From positions 142,795,139 to 142,859,138 of the forward strand of contig CM035439.1 of the NCBI GenBank assembly GCA_020310875.1: a stretch of DNA of 64,000 nucleotides, given 5' to 3'. Under the pieces are notes generated by a model. The model ran no database searches. It was given only the letters and a program-made list of their open reading frames with translations, and was not told the origin of the DNA. This document shows, piece after piece, positions 34,147-44,949 of the stretch. This stretch comes from Ceratopteris richardii. Its lineage: Eukaryota; Streptophyta; Polypodiopsida; Polypodiales; Pteridaceae. How positions within the stretch are numbered: the stretch's first letter is position 1; each line of letters begins with the position of its first letter. A program made the translations under genes and the position numbers.

Positions 34147-34409
34147 GAGTCTAAAAATTATGAAAATTGGTAGGATGATAGTTCTAATACTCCTCAAGCT
34201 CCAAGACTCCTCGGCTTGAACAAAATGGAGTTGCAAAAATGAAAAATGGTATTTACAATGTTTTTTAGTGATAAAAATATCTATTTTTATAGGGATTTCT
34301 TCTGAAAATTTGACATGTGCTTCTTGGGGCTCCCTACATGCTCCTTCTTCTTGTGTGTCCACTTCCTTGATGCACTTCCATGCTTTGTCCTTAATCTTGA
34401 GTGTCAACA
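34147..34409 (-). repeat. 5' LTR of gypsy G, outer part
   Basis: Sequence right of E's target duplication continues the gypsy LTR and ends ...CTTGAGTGTCAACA, i.e. TGTTGACACTCAAG on the element strand, a plausible LTR start. Copia RT of element H follows at once. With 20935-21299 the LTR would be about 630 bp. Confidence 0.6.
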
Positions 34410-36020
34410 CCAACTGATGTACATTCCAACCATGATGAGGTGCAAGTGCACAGATGCTCTGAACAGTAGTCATACGACATGTAGGTGCAAAGGTCTCATC
34501 AAAATCAATGCCTCTTTCCTCTACATAACCCTTTGCAACAAGCCTAGCCTTATACATGTCAACTGTTCCATCAGGCTTACTCTTTAGCTTGTAAACCCAC
34601 TTAGTGCCAATGGCCTTCTTGCCAGGAGGCAAGTCACATAAAGACCAAGTACCATTCTTCATTATAGCATCATATTCAGATTGCATAGCAGCCATCCAAT
34701 TTTTTGAATTTTGTGCTTTATCAAATGAAACAAGCTCATTCTCATCACATAGACTAGATGCAGCCATAGCATAACAATCTGATGCAAAAGAGGCACTATG
34801 AGAGCCTGATCAAGTATGATATGAGAGAGGTGCATCTAATTTGCTGTCACGCAAAGTGTGCACTAGCCATTTTGGTATAGTTTTTGCCTCCTCAATGTCA
34901 ACTCTCTCATCAACAAGTGCATCATGTAAATCTGCATCAGAAATGGGATGATGTGCATCATCACATGAAACTTGCAAAGGCTGTGAAGTTGCCTCATTAG
35001 GACCAGCACTAGACTGTCCACTTGTAAAAAGAGGCAGCAAAGTATCATACACGTCTTTCGAGCTAACAGATGTCTCCTTAGTACATGAAAGCAATGGCTG
35101 AATAACATCTTCCATAAAAACAACATCACAGTTGACCAGAATGCGTTTAGTCTATGGATGATACAGACGATAGCCTTTACTTTCAGAACTGTACCCAACA
35201 AAAATACATTTTACTACTTTATCATCCAATTTTCTACGATGTTGTTCAAGCACTAATGCATATGCCAGACAACCAAAAACACGCAGATGAGCAACAGATG
35301 GCTTGCGATCATGCCAAGCCTCATATGGAGTGATAGACTGCAACGCTTTAGTGGGACACCTGTTAAGTACATATGCTGCACACATGACAGCCTCAAGCCA
35401 GAAACTATGTGGTAAAGCCTGACTCTTGACCATACACCTCGCCATCTCCATGAGTGACCTGTTCTTTCGTTTAGCAACTCCATTCTGTTGAGGTGTATAT
35501 GGCATTGTATACTAGTGTTTTATCCCAGGTTCAGCTAGAAATGCATTAAAATCAGAAGACATATATCCCCCCCTTGATCTAAATGGAGGGTGCCCATTTT
35601 ACATGTTGATAGATTTTCAGCCAAAACCAAAAATTGTTTGAAGCACATGAACACTTCGGACTTTGCCTTCAATGGATATACCCATGCATGCCTGGAAAAA
35701 TCATCAATGAAAGTCACGAAGTAAAGATAATTTCCAAAAGAAGGTGTCTGCATAGGACCATAGACATCACTATGTACAAGCTGTAATTTTTGAGTAGCCC
35801 GAACTGAATCATCTTTTGGAAATGAGGAACACTGCATTTTGCCCAAAATACAGCCTTCACAAACATGTTTTTGAGGTGCCTCAAGTTTGGGCAAAGAGGA
35901 CACCATTTCAGATTGAGTATGGGCGGACAAGAGGCAGAATTTTCGTTGTTGTCCGAAAAAACTTAGGACCATAAGATAATAGAGCAACAAAGAAGCAAAA
36001 ACTTCCACTTGATATGGAAA
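34410..36020 (-). pseudogene. Copia integrase to RT (element H)
   Basis: The minus strand codes for CEGCILGKMQCSSFPKDD, LVHSDVYGPMQTPSFGNYLY, FIDDFSRHAWVYPLKAKSE, YTPQQNGVAKRKNRSLMEMA, KCIFVGYSSESKGYRLYHP and, in RT, MQSEYDAIMKNGTWSLCDLP, KWVYKLKSKPDGTVDMYKAR and [18 protein letters not shown]. Order is normal for copia. Worn, with several breaks. The block ends at the edge of gypsy G. Confidence 0.8.
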
Positions 36021-36044
36021 CACATGGTTAGATATCCAACACAA

Positions 36045-38261
36045 TAACTACATTCTTAGCACAACACAGCCTTGACGACATCAAGAGTGAAAGAAAAGAA
36101 AAGTCTGGCATCAAGATCAAGGTAATGCTCTGTTCGACTATGTATTGAATACATAATAATATCACAATATGTTAGACTCATGGTAGATGTGTTCTGGACA
36201 GAATGAGAATAAACACAGTTGGCTCACCCATACTTTACTCTTCAAACCATGTGCTCCTGAGAATACTTGGAACAAATTGTTAGAAGGCAGATCAACTGTT
36301 TTAATCTCTTAAACTCTTCACAACCCTACTCTGTGATTGCAATCTCCTCCTTTTTAACAGTCGATTTCTTTTTAAAACAGTCGATTTCAGAGAAAGGCAG
36401 ATTTTCTTTATTGATCACCTGAAGACAATTGGAGGTTTCTCCCCTCATCTTAGCATGAAGACACGCGAACATCTCTTCTTTCTCCCATCTCACAAGCATA
36501 ATATCCATCATGTTCTCCGCATAATATCCATCATGTTCTCTGCAAAATGCTTATGTTCCATCTTATAATATTGTCACGGATATCCTTTTTGAATCTTGCA
36601 CGCATTGTTTGTTCTTGGAAATTAAAATTGTTCCCTTGTCTTCCTTGACTGATAATGCCGCGTTTCAAGGATGATCCCTCTCCCATCATTACTATATTAT
36701 TCTCATAATTTGTCATTGAGGACCAATAGCTACTTCCTCATAGTTTCAATATTCGTTTCTTGCATCATTCTCGTAATGCAAGCACATTAAAGTCATACAA
36801 ACAAAGAACCTACTAATGAATCAGCCTATAATATCCTTCTCTCCACGAACTCCAGCACTACAACGCAATTTATCTAAATGTCCAAAATCCCCTTGCTTGC
36901 CCATCAGACACAGCTTGAAGCCATTCTCTTGATGTTAAGCCTGACCCGCATTTCCATGATTGCCTTATATTCCCACAACGTGGAAGATTATAAATGGAGT
37001 CTTTGTAGGGATGAACATGCACTGACAAGAGAAACCAAATTCTGTTATATTAAGGGCATCCGCCTGTTGCCTCTTTTACCCAGGTATTCACATGCCTGAA
37101 TAGGTCTTTCAGATTCTTGCCCTTTCGAAGTATTGGCAACCAACATCCTTACAATTTGAAAAATGTACCAGCACCTTCAAGATCACTTGCAGCTCAAGAA
37201 CGCGCTGCTTCTATGCTCGTCCCTAAAACACGATGATTTTCATCATCCAAAATTTCTACTATTGCAGATAGCGAGCTAGAAAAGCTTTAAATGTTCTATT
37301 GTAGAAAGTGCTAGGGATGCAGCATCGAGATTATATTCCAACTCACCTCAGAACTCGTGTCTCGTCGCCCATTTGAATAGTTGGTTTCATAGCATTGTAG
37401 AAAGATCACCCGCATAAGTGTCCATCTGGCTTCCTAAAAAATCTCGAACTTATGCGAGTAATACCAGGGGATCTCCGTAGACATCGCAAAAGAGAGAGTC
37501 ACCCGAACTAAAAACTTCATTTTGTCACCACATTCCCTTAAGCATCTCAAGGCATCTGCACAAGACCATCCACCCTCTGTTTTCCTCTGCTTGAGCTGTC
37601 GCTCTCTTTCATGGTCATTGCCGAGCAGAAATCAAGCCTCCTCTTTTTCTCTCTTTTACATCATTTGGCTTTTATGAGTTCCAAATATGGTTGTTAATAA
37701 ATTTCTTTTCTGGATCATTGAATCCTTCGACATTTCAACATTTGTGAGGATTGCTAAGGCTTCTACATCATAGCCCAGTCCATGAACTTGAGGCTCCATT
37801 CGAAACACCTGAAGATGTTTCATTGTGTAAAGACGTTGTATGACAAACTTTGGATATGCTCACTGCTCCCGCAGTTCATTGATCTTTACTTTATTCCCAA
37901 TTGCTGATTTGAGGAGTTCAATGTCATCAAGACAATTCTGCTCTTCCACTGTGATCATCTCGTAAAAAATGTAGGCTCGTTCATGTGCTGATGCTATCAC
38001 ATCATGTGATGGGATGTTGCGCTTGAGAGAAGAATTGCCTGTTGCAAAGCATCTTTGTCTCCTAAATCATCTTTTCTTCACACGCCCCCTTTTCCAAGAG
38101 CCACCAAACATCTAGTTCCACCCATACTGCTCGTGATCCATGCATCCACATTTGATTGGACCTTGATACTACCAACTATCAACTCTTCCTTGCAAAATAC
38201 CTATATGCAAACAAATACTCTCCAAAATAGAACATGTTAGTGCATAAAAATTATAAACTTT
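36045..38261. other. Unexplained 2.2-kb insert within element H
   Basis: Separates the protease and integrase parts of H, so it probably arrived by insertion. I see no LTR, no terminal inverted repeat and no transposase or RT motif. Notable items are a 23-bp tandem duplication near 36496-36541 (GCATAATATCCATCATGTTC twice), two nearby copies of AACAGTCGATTTC (about 36357 and 36377), and an open minus-strand stretch at about 38060-37873. It could be a non-autonomous element or captured host DNA. Confidence 0.4.
37873..38060 (-). other. Open stretch, possible captured exon
   Basis: The minus strand reads about 60 codons ending in a stop, with protein-like composition (SHDVIASAHERAYIFYEMI, TVEEQNCLDDIELLKSAI). 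It does not look like retroelement protein and I do not recognise it. No ATG or splice site can be assigned. A chance open frame is possible. Confidence 0.3.
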
Positions 38262-39577
38262 TTAGCTAACATTGGCTAATGCAGAAACTGATAACAAGTT
38301 CCTCTTGATCCCTCGCACAGATAAAGCCTCTGACAAAGTGAAAGAACTACCATCAGCAATAGTCAAAATGATCTTACCAACTCCCATAACAAGATAAGAG
38401 GAGTTGTTGGCACATGTAACAGTATTCATTGTAGGGGTAGGCTCGAGTGAAGAGAAGAAACTACGTTGCGAGGTAATATGTTTGGTCGTCCCACTGTCAA
38501 AGTACCAAACATTTGAGTCTACTGTAGACATGCACTACTCATGACAAGATGGGTCAAAACTGCAAACAGTAGTAAATGCCCATTCTTCTTCCTCCACAAG
38601 CTTAGCAGACTTTGTTTTTGATGTAGAGGCCTCTGCAACGACCATTCTAGCCTCTTTCTTCTTTGCCGCTTTAGCAGCCAGTTTTGGACAGTTCTTTATG
38701 ATATGGTCATTTCCTTTACAGTACTTGCATAACAATTTTTGCTTTTCTGATTTCTTTTCATCTTTGTCTTCCCTCTTCGATTGTGCAAAATTAGTAGATT
38801 TCTACTTACTAGTTGAAGAGCTCCATTTTCCTTTGCCCTTCTAACTAGTGAGGAATGCTTGATCTACAACTCACATAATGGACTTGTTCTGCCTGGACTG
38901 ATCTTCTTGCAACAAAAAAGAGACTAACTCGTCGAATGACAAGGCATTTGGAATGCCTTTCATTATCAACCGAAGAGTAGAAGCAAAACTCTAAAATGAA
39001 TCAGGAAGACCATTAAGAACGGTCTGCACAAGTGAGCTATTTGGTATAACCTCATCAACAAAAATCAACTGTTCCTTCAAGTCTTTGATCTTTGTTAGAA
39101 AATTGTCCATAGAATCACCTTCATTCATGTGCTCACTCTCCAACTGTTTTCGGAGGTAAGCAACACGAGCCTCATTCCTAGGTTGGTACAATGTGGTAAG
39201 TGTATCACAAGCATCCTTAGTTGTTCTGCAAGAGTGAATGTGAGGAACATTGGCACGTTTGATAGACAAAGCTATCAATGCATGTGCCTAGCACCTCTGC
39301 CATCCCAACGAATTTTCTCTGCAATAGGTACAGTAAAAACTGCAGCACGAACAGGAATATGTAGAATATCATCTTCGACACCTTCTGCATCAGCTTCAAT
39401 ACCTGTAGTTGTAACAGTTGCAGGTGTGATATGACATTTTTCAACACCTTGCACAATGTTCCACTGTCCTTTTGCAACCAATACATGTCGCATCATATAA
39501 ACCCACAATGGGTAGTTGGTACCGTCCAACTTATCCTCAACAGCTAACATACGAAATACATCATTACTTTCAACCAT
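38262..39577 (-). pseudogene. Copia gag and protease (element H)
   Basis: Gag opens MVESNDVFRMLAVEDKLDGT and includes LTTLYQPRNEARVAYLRKQL and FLTKIKDLKEQLIFVDEVIP. It is followed by a knuckle CKYCKGNDHIIKNC, a lysine-rich stretch, and protease YFDSGTTKHITSQRSFFSSL with [11 protein letters not shown]. The lineage differs from the C/E/F family and from D. Worn, with several breaks. Confidence 0.8.
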
Positions 39578-39918
39578 GGCCGGTGATTAAAATACCTTGA
39601 TGCAGAAAATTGAGGGTATCTCAAAAAGTTGAATGGAACTGCCCAGACGAGTTCTGCTAAACCTGTAGCAGACTTCGAGACACTTATATTGGCACACCGA
39701 AATAGGTATATACCTTTGGCAGAAAAAGATGAAATAGCTTGCACAAGCACTGTGATAATGCGTTCGGAGGCCGAAACAAGCTAAGATCGTGATTTCGACA
39801 CCACAAACCGAAGCTGTTTTGATCTCGAAAACACGTTGAATATGCTCACCAAAATTTGTGTGATTTTGAGACTGCAACCGGAGAGGTGTCGACGACGCCC
39901 TAGATGAAGCGATGACCT

Positions 39919-39930
39919 GATCTGATACCA
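39919..39930 (-). other. Primer-binding site of element H
   Basis: GATCTGATACCA on the plus strand, one base from the consensus GCTCTGATACCA, two bases from the LTR edge. Confidence 0.75.
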
Positions 39931-39932
39931 AT

Positions 39933-40161
39933 TGTTGGAGTTAGACGTCTCCAAAAGCACGCGAACAACTGAAGGAAGAAGAAGAAGCTTGGAGCACAAC
40001 ACACAATACTGAATGTATTACTAGAGAATGTACAAAGATAAGTAGCCCATTAGGGCAAAAGGCATATATAGAAGCCGGGGGAAAAAACCTCCTAAAGAGG
40101 GAAAAAAGTGCCCCGGTGTTCCTACTGTGTTCACACACATCACTACCTAAATATATCAACA
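39933..40161 (-). repeat. 5' LTR of element H
   Basis: A short LTR of 229 bp, TGTTGGAGTTAGACGTC to ...AAATATATCAACA, with a TATATA box (CTATATATGCC on the element strand, 40062-40072). A diverged relative is at 56465-56653. Confidence 0.8.
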
Positions 40162-40850
40162 TAGTCAGTCACTCATAGAATTGGAAGTATGGCACAAAAG
40201 GTTAGCACATATTGGTGAAAGATCATTAAAGCAAATTTGCACGGACCAAAGTGTACTTGGACTTCCTAACTTGTCAAAACAACACATGATTTATAAGTGT
40301 AGTGCATGTCAATATGGAAAGTCTCACAGGTTACCATTCATGAAGAAAGGATATATGCATGGAGATCTCTTGGAGTTGGTTCATACAGATGTATGCGGAC
40401 CTAGCAATGATGCTTCAATATCTGGATCAAGGTATTATGTCTCCTTCATTGTTGATTGTAGTAGGTGGACTATACTATACTTTATGAAACACAAAGATGA
40501 AGTCTTTTCATGCTTCAAAAGATATTTGGCTCTTGTGGAGAATGAAACAGGTAAAACACTAAAAAGGCTAAGGTCAGATGGAGGGGGAGAGTACTTCTCC
40601 CATGAATTTGACTCCTTTCTTCAAGAAAGAGGAATCAAAAGAGAGATCACTACAAGGTATACTCCTCAGCAAAATGGAGTGGTAGAAAGAAGGAATAGGA
40701 CAATTGTTGAAGTTGCAAGGTTTATGCTAAATGAAAAGCACTTACCTAACTATTTATGGGTTGAGGTTGTATCCACAGCCACTTATTTGATTAACACATT
40801 TCCTTCAAAATCACTTGATGGCATGACACCATATGTGGCTTGGAATAATA
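40162..40850 (+). pseudogene. Copia integrase fragment (element I)
   Basis: Plus-strand copia closely related to element P: VWHKRLAHIGERSLKQIC, CSACQYGKSHRLPFMKKG, HTDVCGPSNDASISGSRY, RSDGGGEYFSHEF, RGIKREITTRYTPQQNGV and EVARFMLNEKHLPNYLW. It starts at the edge of H and changes abruptly near 40850 into copia RT on the opposite strand. The rest of I would lie left of the window. Fossil fragment. Confidence 0.8.
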
Positions 40851-41500
40851 TTATCTACATACACACAGAGATATATAACCTCTGATCCATTCATGTTGAT
40901 GAATAAGGATGTGTTTGCTTTGCTAGCTTTAAATCCTTGGTCTTGCAAGTAGGTAACTAATCTGTGATTCCAAGCTCTTGGAGCTTGCTTCAAACCATAC
41001 AAAGCCTTCATCAATTTACACACATAATTTGGATGATGTACATCCTCATAACGAGGAGGTTGTGCCATATAAACTTCCTCTGAAATCCAACCATTGAGAA
41101 ATGCATTCTTTACATCTAGTTGATATAGCTTCCAATTCCTAAATGCAGCAATGATATCAAGTACTTTAATGGTAAGCATTTTAGCAATAGGTAAGAAGGT
41201 CTCTTCATAGTCTATGCCATGAGTTTGGGCAAAACCCTTGGCTACTAACCTTGCCTTGTATCTATTAATACTACCATCTAAATTTCTTTTTGCTTTATAG
41301 ATCCACCTTTATCTAGTCACCTTCATTGATGGCTTGCTAGGAACAAGTTCCCATGTGTCATTGTCCATGAGAGCTTCAATTTCTTCATCCATTGCTTCTC
41401 TCCATTCCTTCTTGCCTTGAGCTTCTTCATATGATGTTGGTTCTTCATTGTTGGAGTCCTTAGCCATATAAATTGAATGCTTTTTTACCAAAGAGATGTT
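40851..41500 (-). pseudogene. Copia RT fragment in inverted orientation
   Basis: The minus strand codes for copia RT of the same broad family: [78 protein letters not shown] and LCVYVDNII. It faces the integrase fragment at 40162-40850 with no LTR between them, so an internal inversion of I or a head-to-head join of two scraps is likely. Broken. Confidence 0.75.
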
Positions 41501-42462
41501 TCTTATCCTTTGGAGTTGTCCTCTCCAATCATCATAGCATAAAGGATTAACTCTTACATCTTAAATTTGTCAATCCAAGAAGTATACTAAGACGACATCC
41601 CCTTCTAGTTAATAGAATCCAAGAAAATGTAAAAGCAATTCTGATTTTTGAGAAGAACTTGAAAAAGAGTAGGAAAATTAGGGTTTCTTGTATCTAAAGG
41701 TAAACAATAGTTTTTTCAATGATTCATGTGCCTAAAGTGTGGCATTTTTCTTGTAGATTACAAATATGAGCTCATAAATAAATTTTAGTGCTTGTATCAC
41801 CCAAACGAGACAATCATGATTCTAATAAAACTTAGAATATCCATTTCTAGCAATGATCTCATGCATCTAATCACTCAATATACTGATAATCACCTCGGAT
41901 TACAAACTCCATTTAGTAATAGACAAGTTAAACCAGCCAATTCCATGGATAACACATGAAAAAGACTCAAGAATCAAACATGAACACTCAAAGAAAAGAG
42001 AGACATGAATTTCCAACTGAAGCTTTTCATTCACATGTCATATGAGTACAAAAATATAGAAACCCCTACAGAATACAAGATTTTGTCCTTTATACTTTTT
42101 CAAGTGTCCCTTTTCACACTTGAAATTTGGTCCTTTTAGCTTCTAATCTAAAAATATGTGCTTGAAGAGCTTCTAAACATTATTTAAGATTACACATGGT
42201 TTCTCTACACATGAGGAAAACTCTTCATCATTTTTACATCATTCTCATAAATATTTTACAAGATAATGGGTTTCTCACAAAAATCCTATTCTAACATTTT
42301 CTTCCCCTTTGTAGACTTTTTGGCAGTGGGTTGGCAAAAATTCTTTTCTTTAGCAACATCCCTTCACTTCTTTTTCCTATGATATAATTGTGCAAGTAAA
42401 TCATGGCTTTTCCTTTCTATCAAATTTAAACTATTCACCATTTCAAAAAGTGCTTTCCTCCA
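41501..42462. other. AT-rich stretch, no gene seen
   Basis: About 960 bp between the inverted copia RT scrap and the K coding region. No conserved coding motif, LTR ends or tandem repeat found. It may belong to the 3' side of K. Confidence 0.5.
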
Positions 42463-43500
42463 CTAAATTGTTGCATCTGGCCTATCTATTACATCCTTCT
42501 TCAAGTATTCTGTATATGCAGCTCCATATGCACTGAGTCTTGATTTGGTTACTTCTGATAGGTTTCCAAAAATTTCTAGCTCCCTTTCAAAAAATCCATA
42601 GTCCAAAGCATCTTGAAAAATCCATAGATAATGACTTCCTAGGAATACAACTCTACTATAATATGCCATGAGACATACCCTATCAGGTATCTCACTCATG
42701 TCAAAAAGTAATGCATCTGTTGGTGAATTAAATCCTATGTAGTTTAGTATTCTTACATCTCTGTCAGTGAAGGTTTTTATACAGGTAAGAATTAACCTCA
42801 TAATTCTCACTTCTAATATACAAGTTGGGTCATTTACATCTTTATATGCTGATATGAAAGATTCTTTTATGTCTACCATGTATTTCTTTGTTGGCAATGA
42901 TCCTTTTTTAGATCCTACCACTTTAGGAAAATTCAGCCATCTTGTTGGGATCAATCCTTCATTTCTCCTTTTCCAGTAGTCAGGCCATTCCCTTCTCCTA
43001 GCAATTGGACAATATGCTAGATTAATTTTCAAGTGTAAAGGTGCATCCTTCCATATTTTCCTGCAGTCCTTGTTAGTATCTAACCACCTATTTCTCCACT
43101 TTGGATTGTCTTTCTCAAAAAGTTCTTTTGTAACTGATATGTCTTCTTCATATTCTAAGTGCCTATTAGGTGGTAATCCAAATCTTGTAGCCTGATAATT
43201 GTTTATGCTTTCCAAAATCATACAAAATTGAATTCCAAGTCCATCAACTGCCCAATGATGTTGATATAGAGTGACACCATTTTTCAAAGCAAATTTCACT
43301 ATTTGTTCCTCATACTCATTATGCATTTTTCTGATAAACTCCATTCTAGACTCTCTGCTTGTTAACAACTTCTGCAAAAATTCCTCAGAATAGTCTTCAA
43401 CTTTTCTGTCCTCTGTCACTCTGTAAGTGTCCTCTAGTGGTGGTGATATTCTATTTTCCTTTGTCTGATATTCTTTTGCTGCTTGTGCTTGTATCTTCAC
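42463..43500 (-). CDS. Unrecognised 345-codon protein (K, C-terminal domain)
   Basis: Open frame for a basic, tryptophan-rich protein that I do not recognise. Motifs include EFLQKLLTSRESRMEFIRKM, GVTLYQHHWAVDGLGIQF, TRFGLPPNRHLEYEEDI, PKWRNRWLDTNKDCRKIWKD, RRREWPDYWKRRNEGLIPTR and DRDVRILNYIGFNSPTDALL. I see no signal peptide, zinc finger, protease, polymerase or nuclease motif. The frame opens without a clear ATG, so the protein probably starts further upstream, where a coiled coil is coded. The first ~30 residues are charged and helical. It could be an extra ORF of a gypsy-like element or a host-derived gene copy. Confidence 0.5.
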   Translation of the reverse strand: MKIQAQAAKEYQTKENRISPPLEDTYRVTEDRKVEDYSEEFLQKLLTSRESRMEFIRKMHNEYEEQIVKFALKNGVTLYQHHWAVDGLGIQFCMILESINNYQATRFGLPPNRHLEYEEDISVTKELFEKDNPKWRNRWLDTNKDCRKIWKDAPLHLKINLAYCPIARRREWPDYWKRRNEGLIPTRWLNFPKVVGSKKGSLPTKKYMVDIKESFISAYKDVNDPTCILEVRIMRLILTCIKTFTDRDVRILNYIGFNSPTDALLFDMSEIPDRVCLMAYYSRVVFLGSHYLWIFQDALDYGFFERELEIFGNLSEVTKSRLSAYGAAYTEYLKKDVIDRPDATI

Positions 43501-43529
43501 TACCTATTTTTTTGCCTTTTCGACTTGAT

Positions 43530-44060
43530 TTTCCAATCGCTTCTTTAATTCTCATACTTCTTTCATCAATCCAATATTTTGTCAATTTAATAACTCTCTT
43601 TCACTCTTCCATTCTTCCCTCTCTTTAGCAATATCTTGGTATAACTTATTGTAACCTCTCATTGTAGCTAATGCATGTGTGCTTGCCTCTTTCTCCATAT
43701 CTTTTGTCTCCTTCAACTCTTCTTGTAACTTTTGCACTTCTTTCTTAAGTCTTTCCAATTCTTCTTGATCCACACTGGTCACTTGGCTGTCCACTTTTAC
43801 TTGTCCTTCATCCATTAATAACTTGTTGATTTCTTCATTAGCTCTGACCATTAATTGATAAGACTCTTGCAATATTCTGTACTTGGTCTCCATTCTCTTC
43901 AATTCATCTTCCACCTTAGTGATGTGTTCCGTTTGTTTTGCACACTTTTCTTCTAGAAATTTGATTTAATTTTGATTTTGAACTTCCTCTGCTTCCATAT
44001 TGAACAATCTTTCTAGCAGGCTATCATTCTTTTCTTGAATTTCTTTTATTTGTTCATTCA
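43530..44060 (-). pseudogene. Coiled-coil coding region (K, middle)
   Basis: The minus strand codes for a strongly heptad-like, Glu/Lys/Leu-rich segment: EDELKRMETKYRILQESYQL, VDQEELERLKKEVQKLQEEL and MNEQIKEIQEKNDSLLERLF. It lies between the ORF1-like block (44244-44792) and the 345-codon domain (42463-43500). All three are on one strand, which suggests one gene or one element. The coding appears broken. Confidence 0.5.
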
Positions 44061-44243
44061 TTTTTTGTGGCTAGAACATTGAACTACACTTATTTTTTAT
44101 AATGGATCTTATTCCAATTGAAGTTTCCCAAATTAGTGTTGTCTTGATTTCCATGACTTCCCCTAATTATTATGACAAAATGCTTATTTCCTAATGGGAA
44201 ACCCCCAAAATCCCATATAACTAGACTTTGATTTCTTTGCATC

Positions 44244-44792
44244 CTACAGGTCCCTATATCTTTGCTTGGAATGACCAGGGTACACTATCCTCGTAGAATC
44301 ATCCAAGTCTTGTACTTCATATATGGTCACTAGGTTTGCATCGCTTTCGAATAGAAGAGTGAATTCCTGCATTATCCGATCCGTTCTGTTTGCCAAATAT
44401 ATCTCTAAAAGGTCATCATCTTCAAGCATACATCGACTCAAGATATTGGTTACCATGGACATCCCTGTAGGCTTTTTTACTATTTCTCCTCTATTAGGAT
44501 TCTCCTTGATGATTCCCATATCATTGGTTTGTTCTCTGGGGGTTTTTCTTGATGATTCCCATATCATTGGTTCTCTCTAGTTGATCTATTACCATATACA
44601 AAATTCCCTTTTTGTCCATGTATAGACACACATATCAAATTTAACAATTGGTCTATAGATAGTTTTAGTTGGTCTTGATTCTTTGAGATTTAGCATTGAT
44701 CTATGAAGTCCATCTAGATACACACATTTCTCAAGACAAAGGAGATAAGGAAGAGAACTCTCACACATTCTCACATACAAAGAGAGGAACAC
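44244..44792 (-). pseudogene. ORF1-like block (K, N-terminal part)
   Basis: The minus strand resembles the ORF1 of gypsy G (19155-19841): VYLDGLHRSMLNLKESRP against IYEDGLRRSLVQLKNPDQ, then a shared IVKF/VVKF spot, and SDANLVTIYEVQDLDD against QPNPIVTIYEFKIRRHEG. A tandem duplication of about 43 bp (GATGATTCCCATATCATTGG twice, near 44508 and 44551) lies inside. Worn. It links K with G's element family. Confidence 0.5.
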
Positions 44793-44949
44793 CCACAGAT
44801 TTAGGCAAGGAAGAATGATCTTCTCCTTCTTCTATTACATAAAGAGAATACACAAGAATGACCTAATACAAAAATACAACTAATAAAATATATAAAGAAT
44901 GGTACAAAAATCAAGCTCTTATGCTTGAAAATGAGAGATTTGGAAAGCA

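Larger units (their letters stand above)
2993..34409 (-). mobile_element. Gypsy element G (Tat/Athila-like), host of nested A, B and E
   Basis: Ty3/gypsy element on the minus strand whose parts are scattered by later insertions. In element order they are the 5' LTR (34409 to 34147, then 21299 to 20935, split by E), a primer site (20910-20927), a leader with a periodic motif array, an unusual ORF1 (about 19986-19155) and a gag fragment (3300-2993, cut by B on one side and A on the other). Protease, RT and the 3' LTR should lie left of the window. The primer site resembles the tRNA-Asp type used by Athila/Tat elements. ORF1 before gag recalls Ogre/Tat elements. The right flank is copia H, so G inserted into H. 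G is broken. Confidence 0.7.
34410..40161 (-). mobile_element. Copia element H, cut by G, with a foreign insert
   Basis: Minus-strand copia. From its 5' LTR (39933-40161) and primer site (39919-39930) leftward: gag (39577 to about 38760), CCHC knuckle, protease (about 38530-38262), an unexplained 2.2-kb insert, integrase (about 36000-35152), linker and RT (34770-34410). The rest is cut off by gypsy G and lies left of the window. Right of 40161 copia I integrase resumes, so H inserted into I. H is worn, with many breaks. Confidence 0.8.

Noticed and set aside
36045-38261. Helitron
   Set aside because: No convincing TC start or hairpin plus CTRR end at the edges; only a loose CTAA at the right, which is too little.
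40851-41500. Separate complete minus-strand copia
   Set aside because: No LTR, primer site or gag is present; only an RT scrap is visible.
42463-43500. Envelope-like gene of a gypsy or SIRE-type element
   Set aside because: No signal peptide or membrane segment, and the position is after an ORF1-like block rather than after pol.
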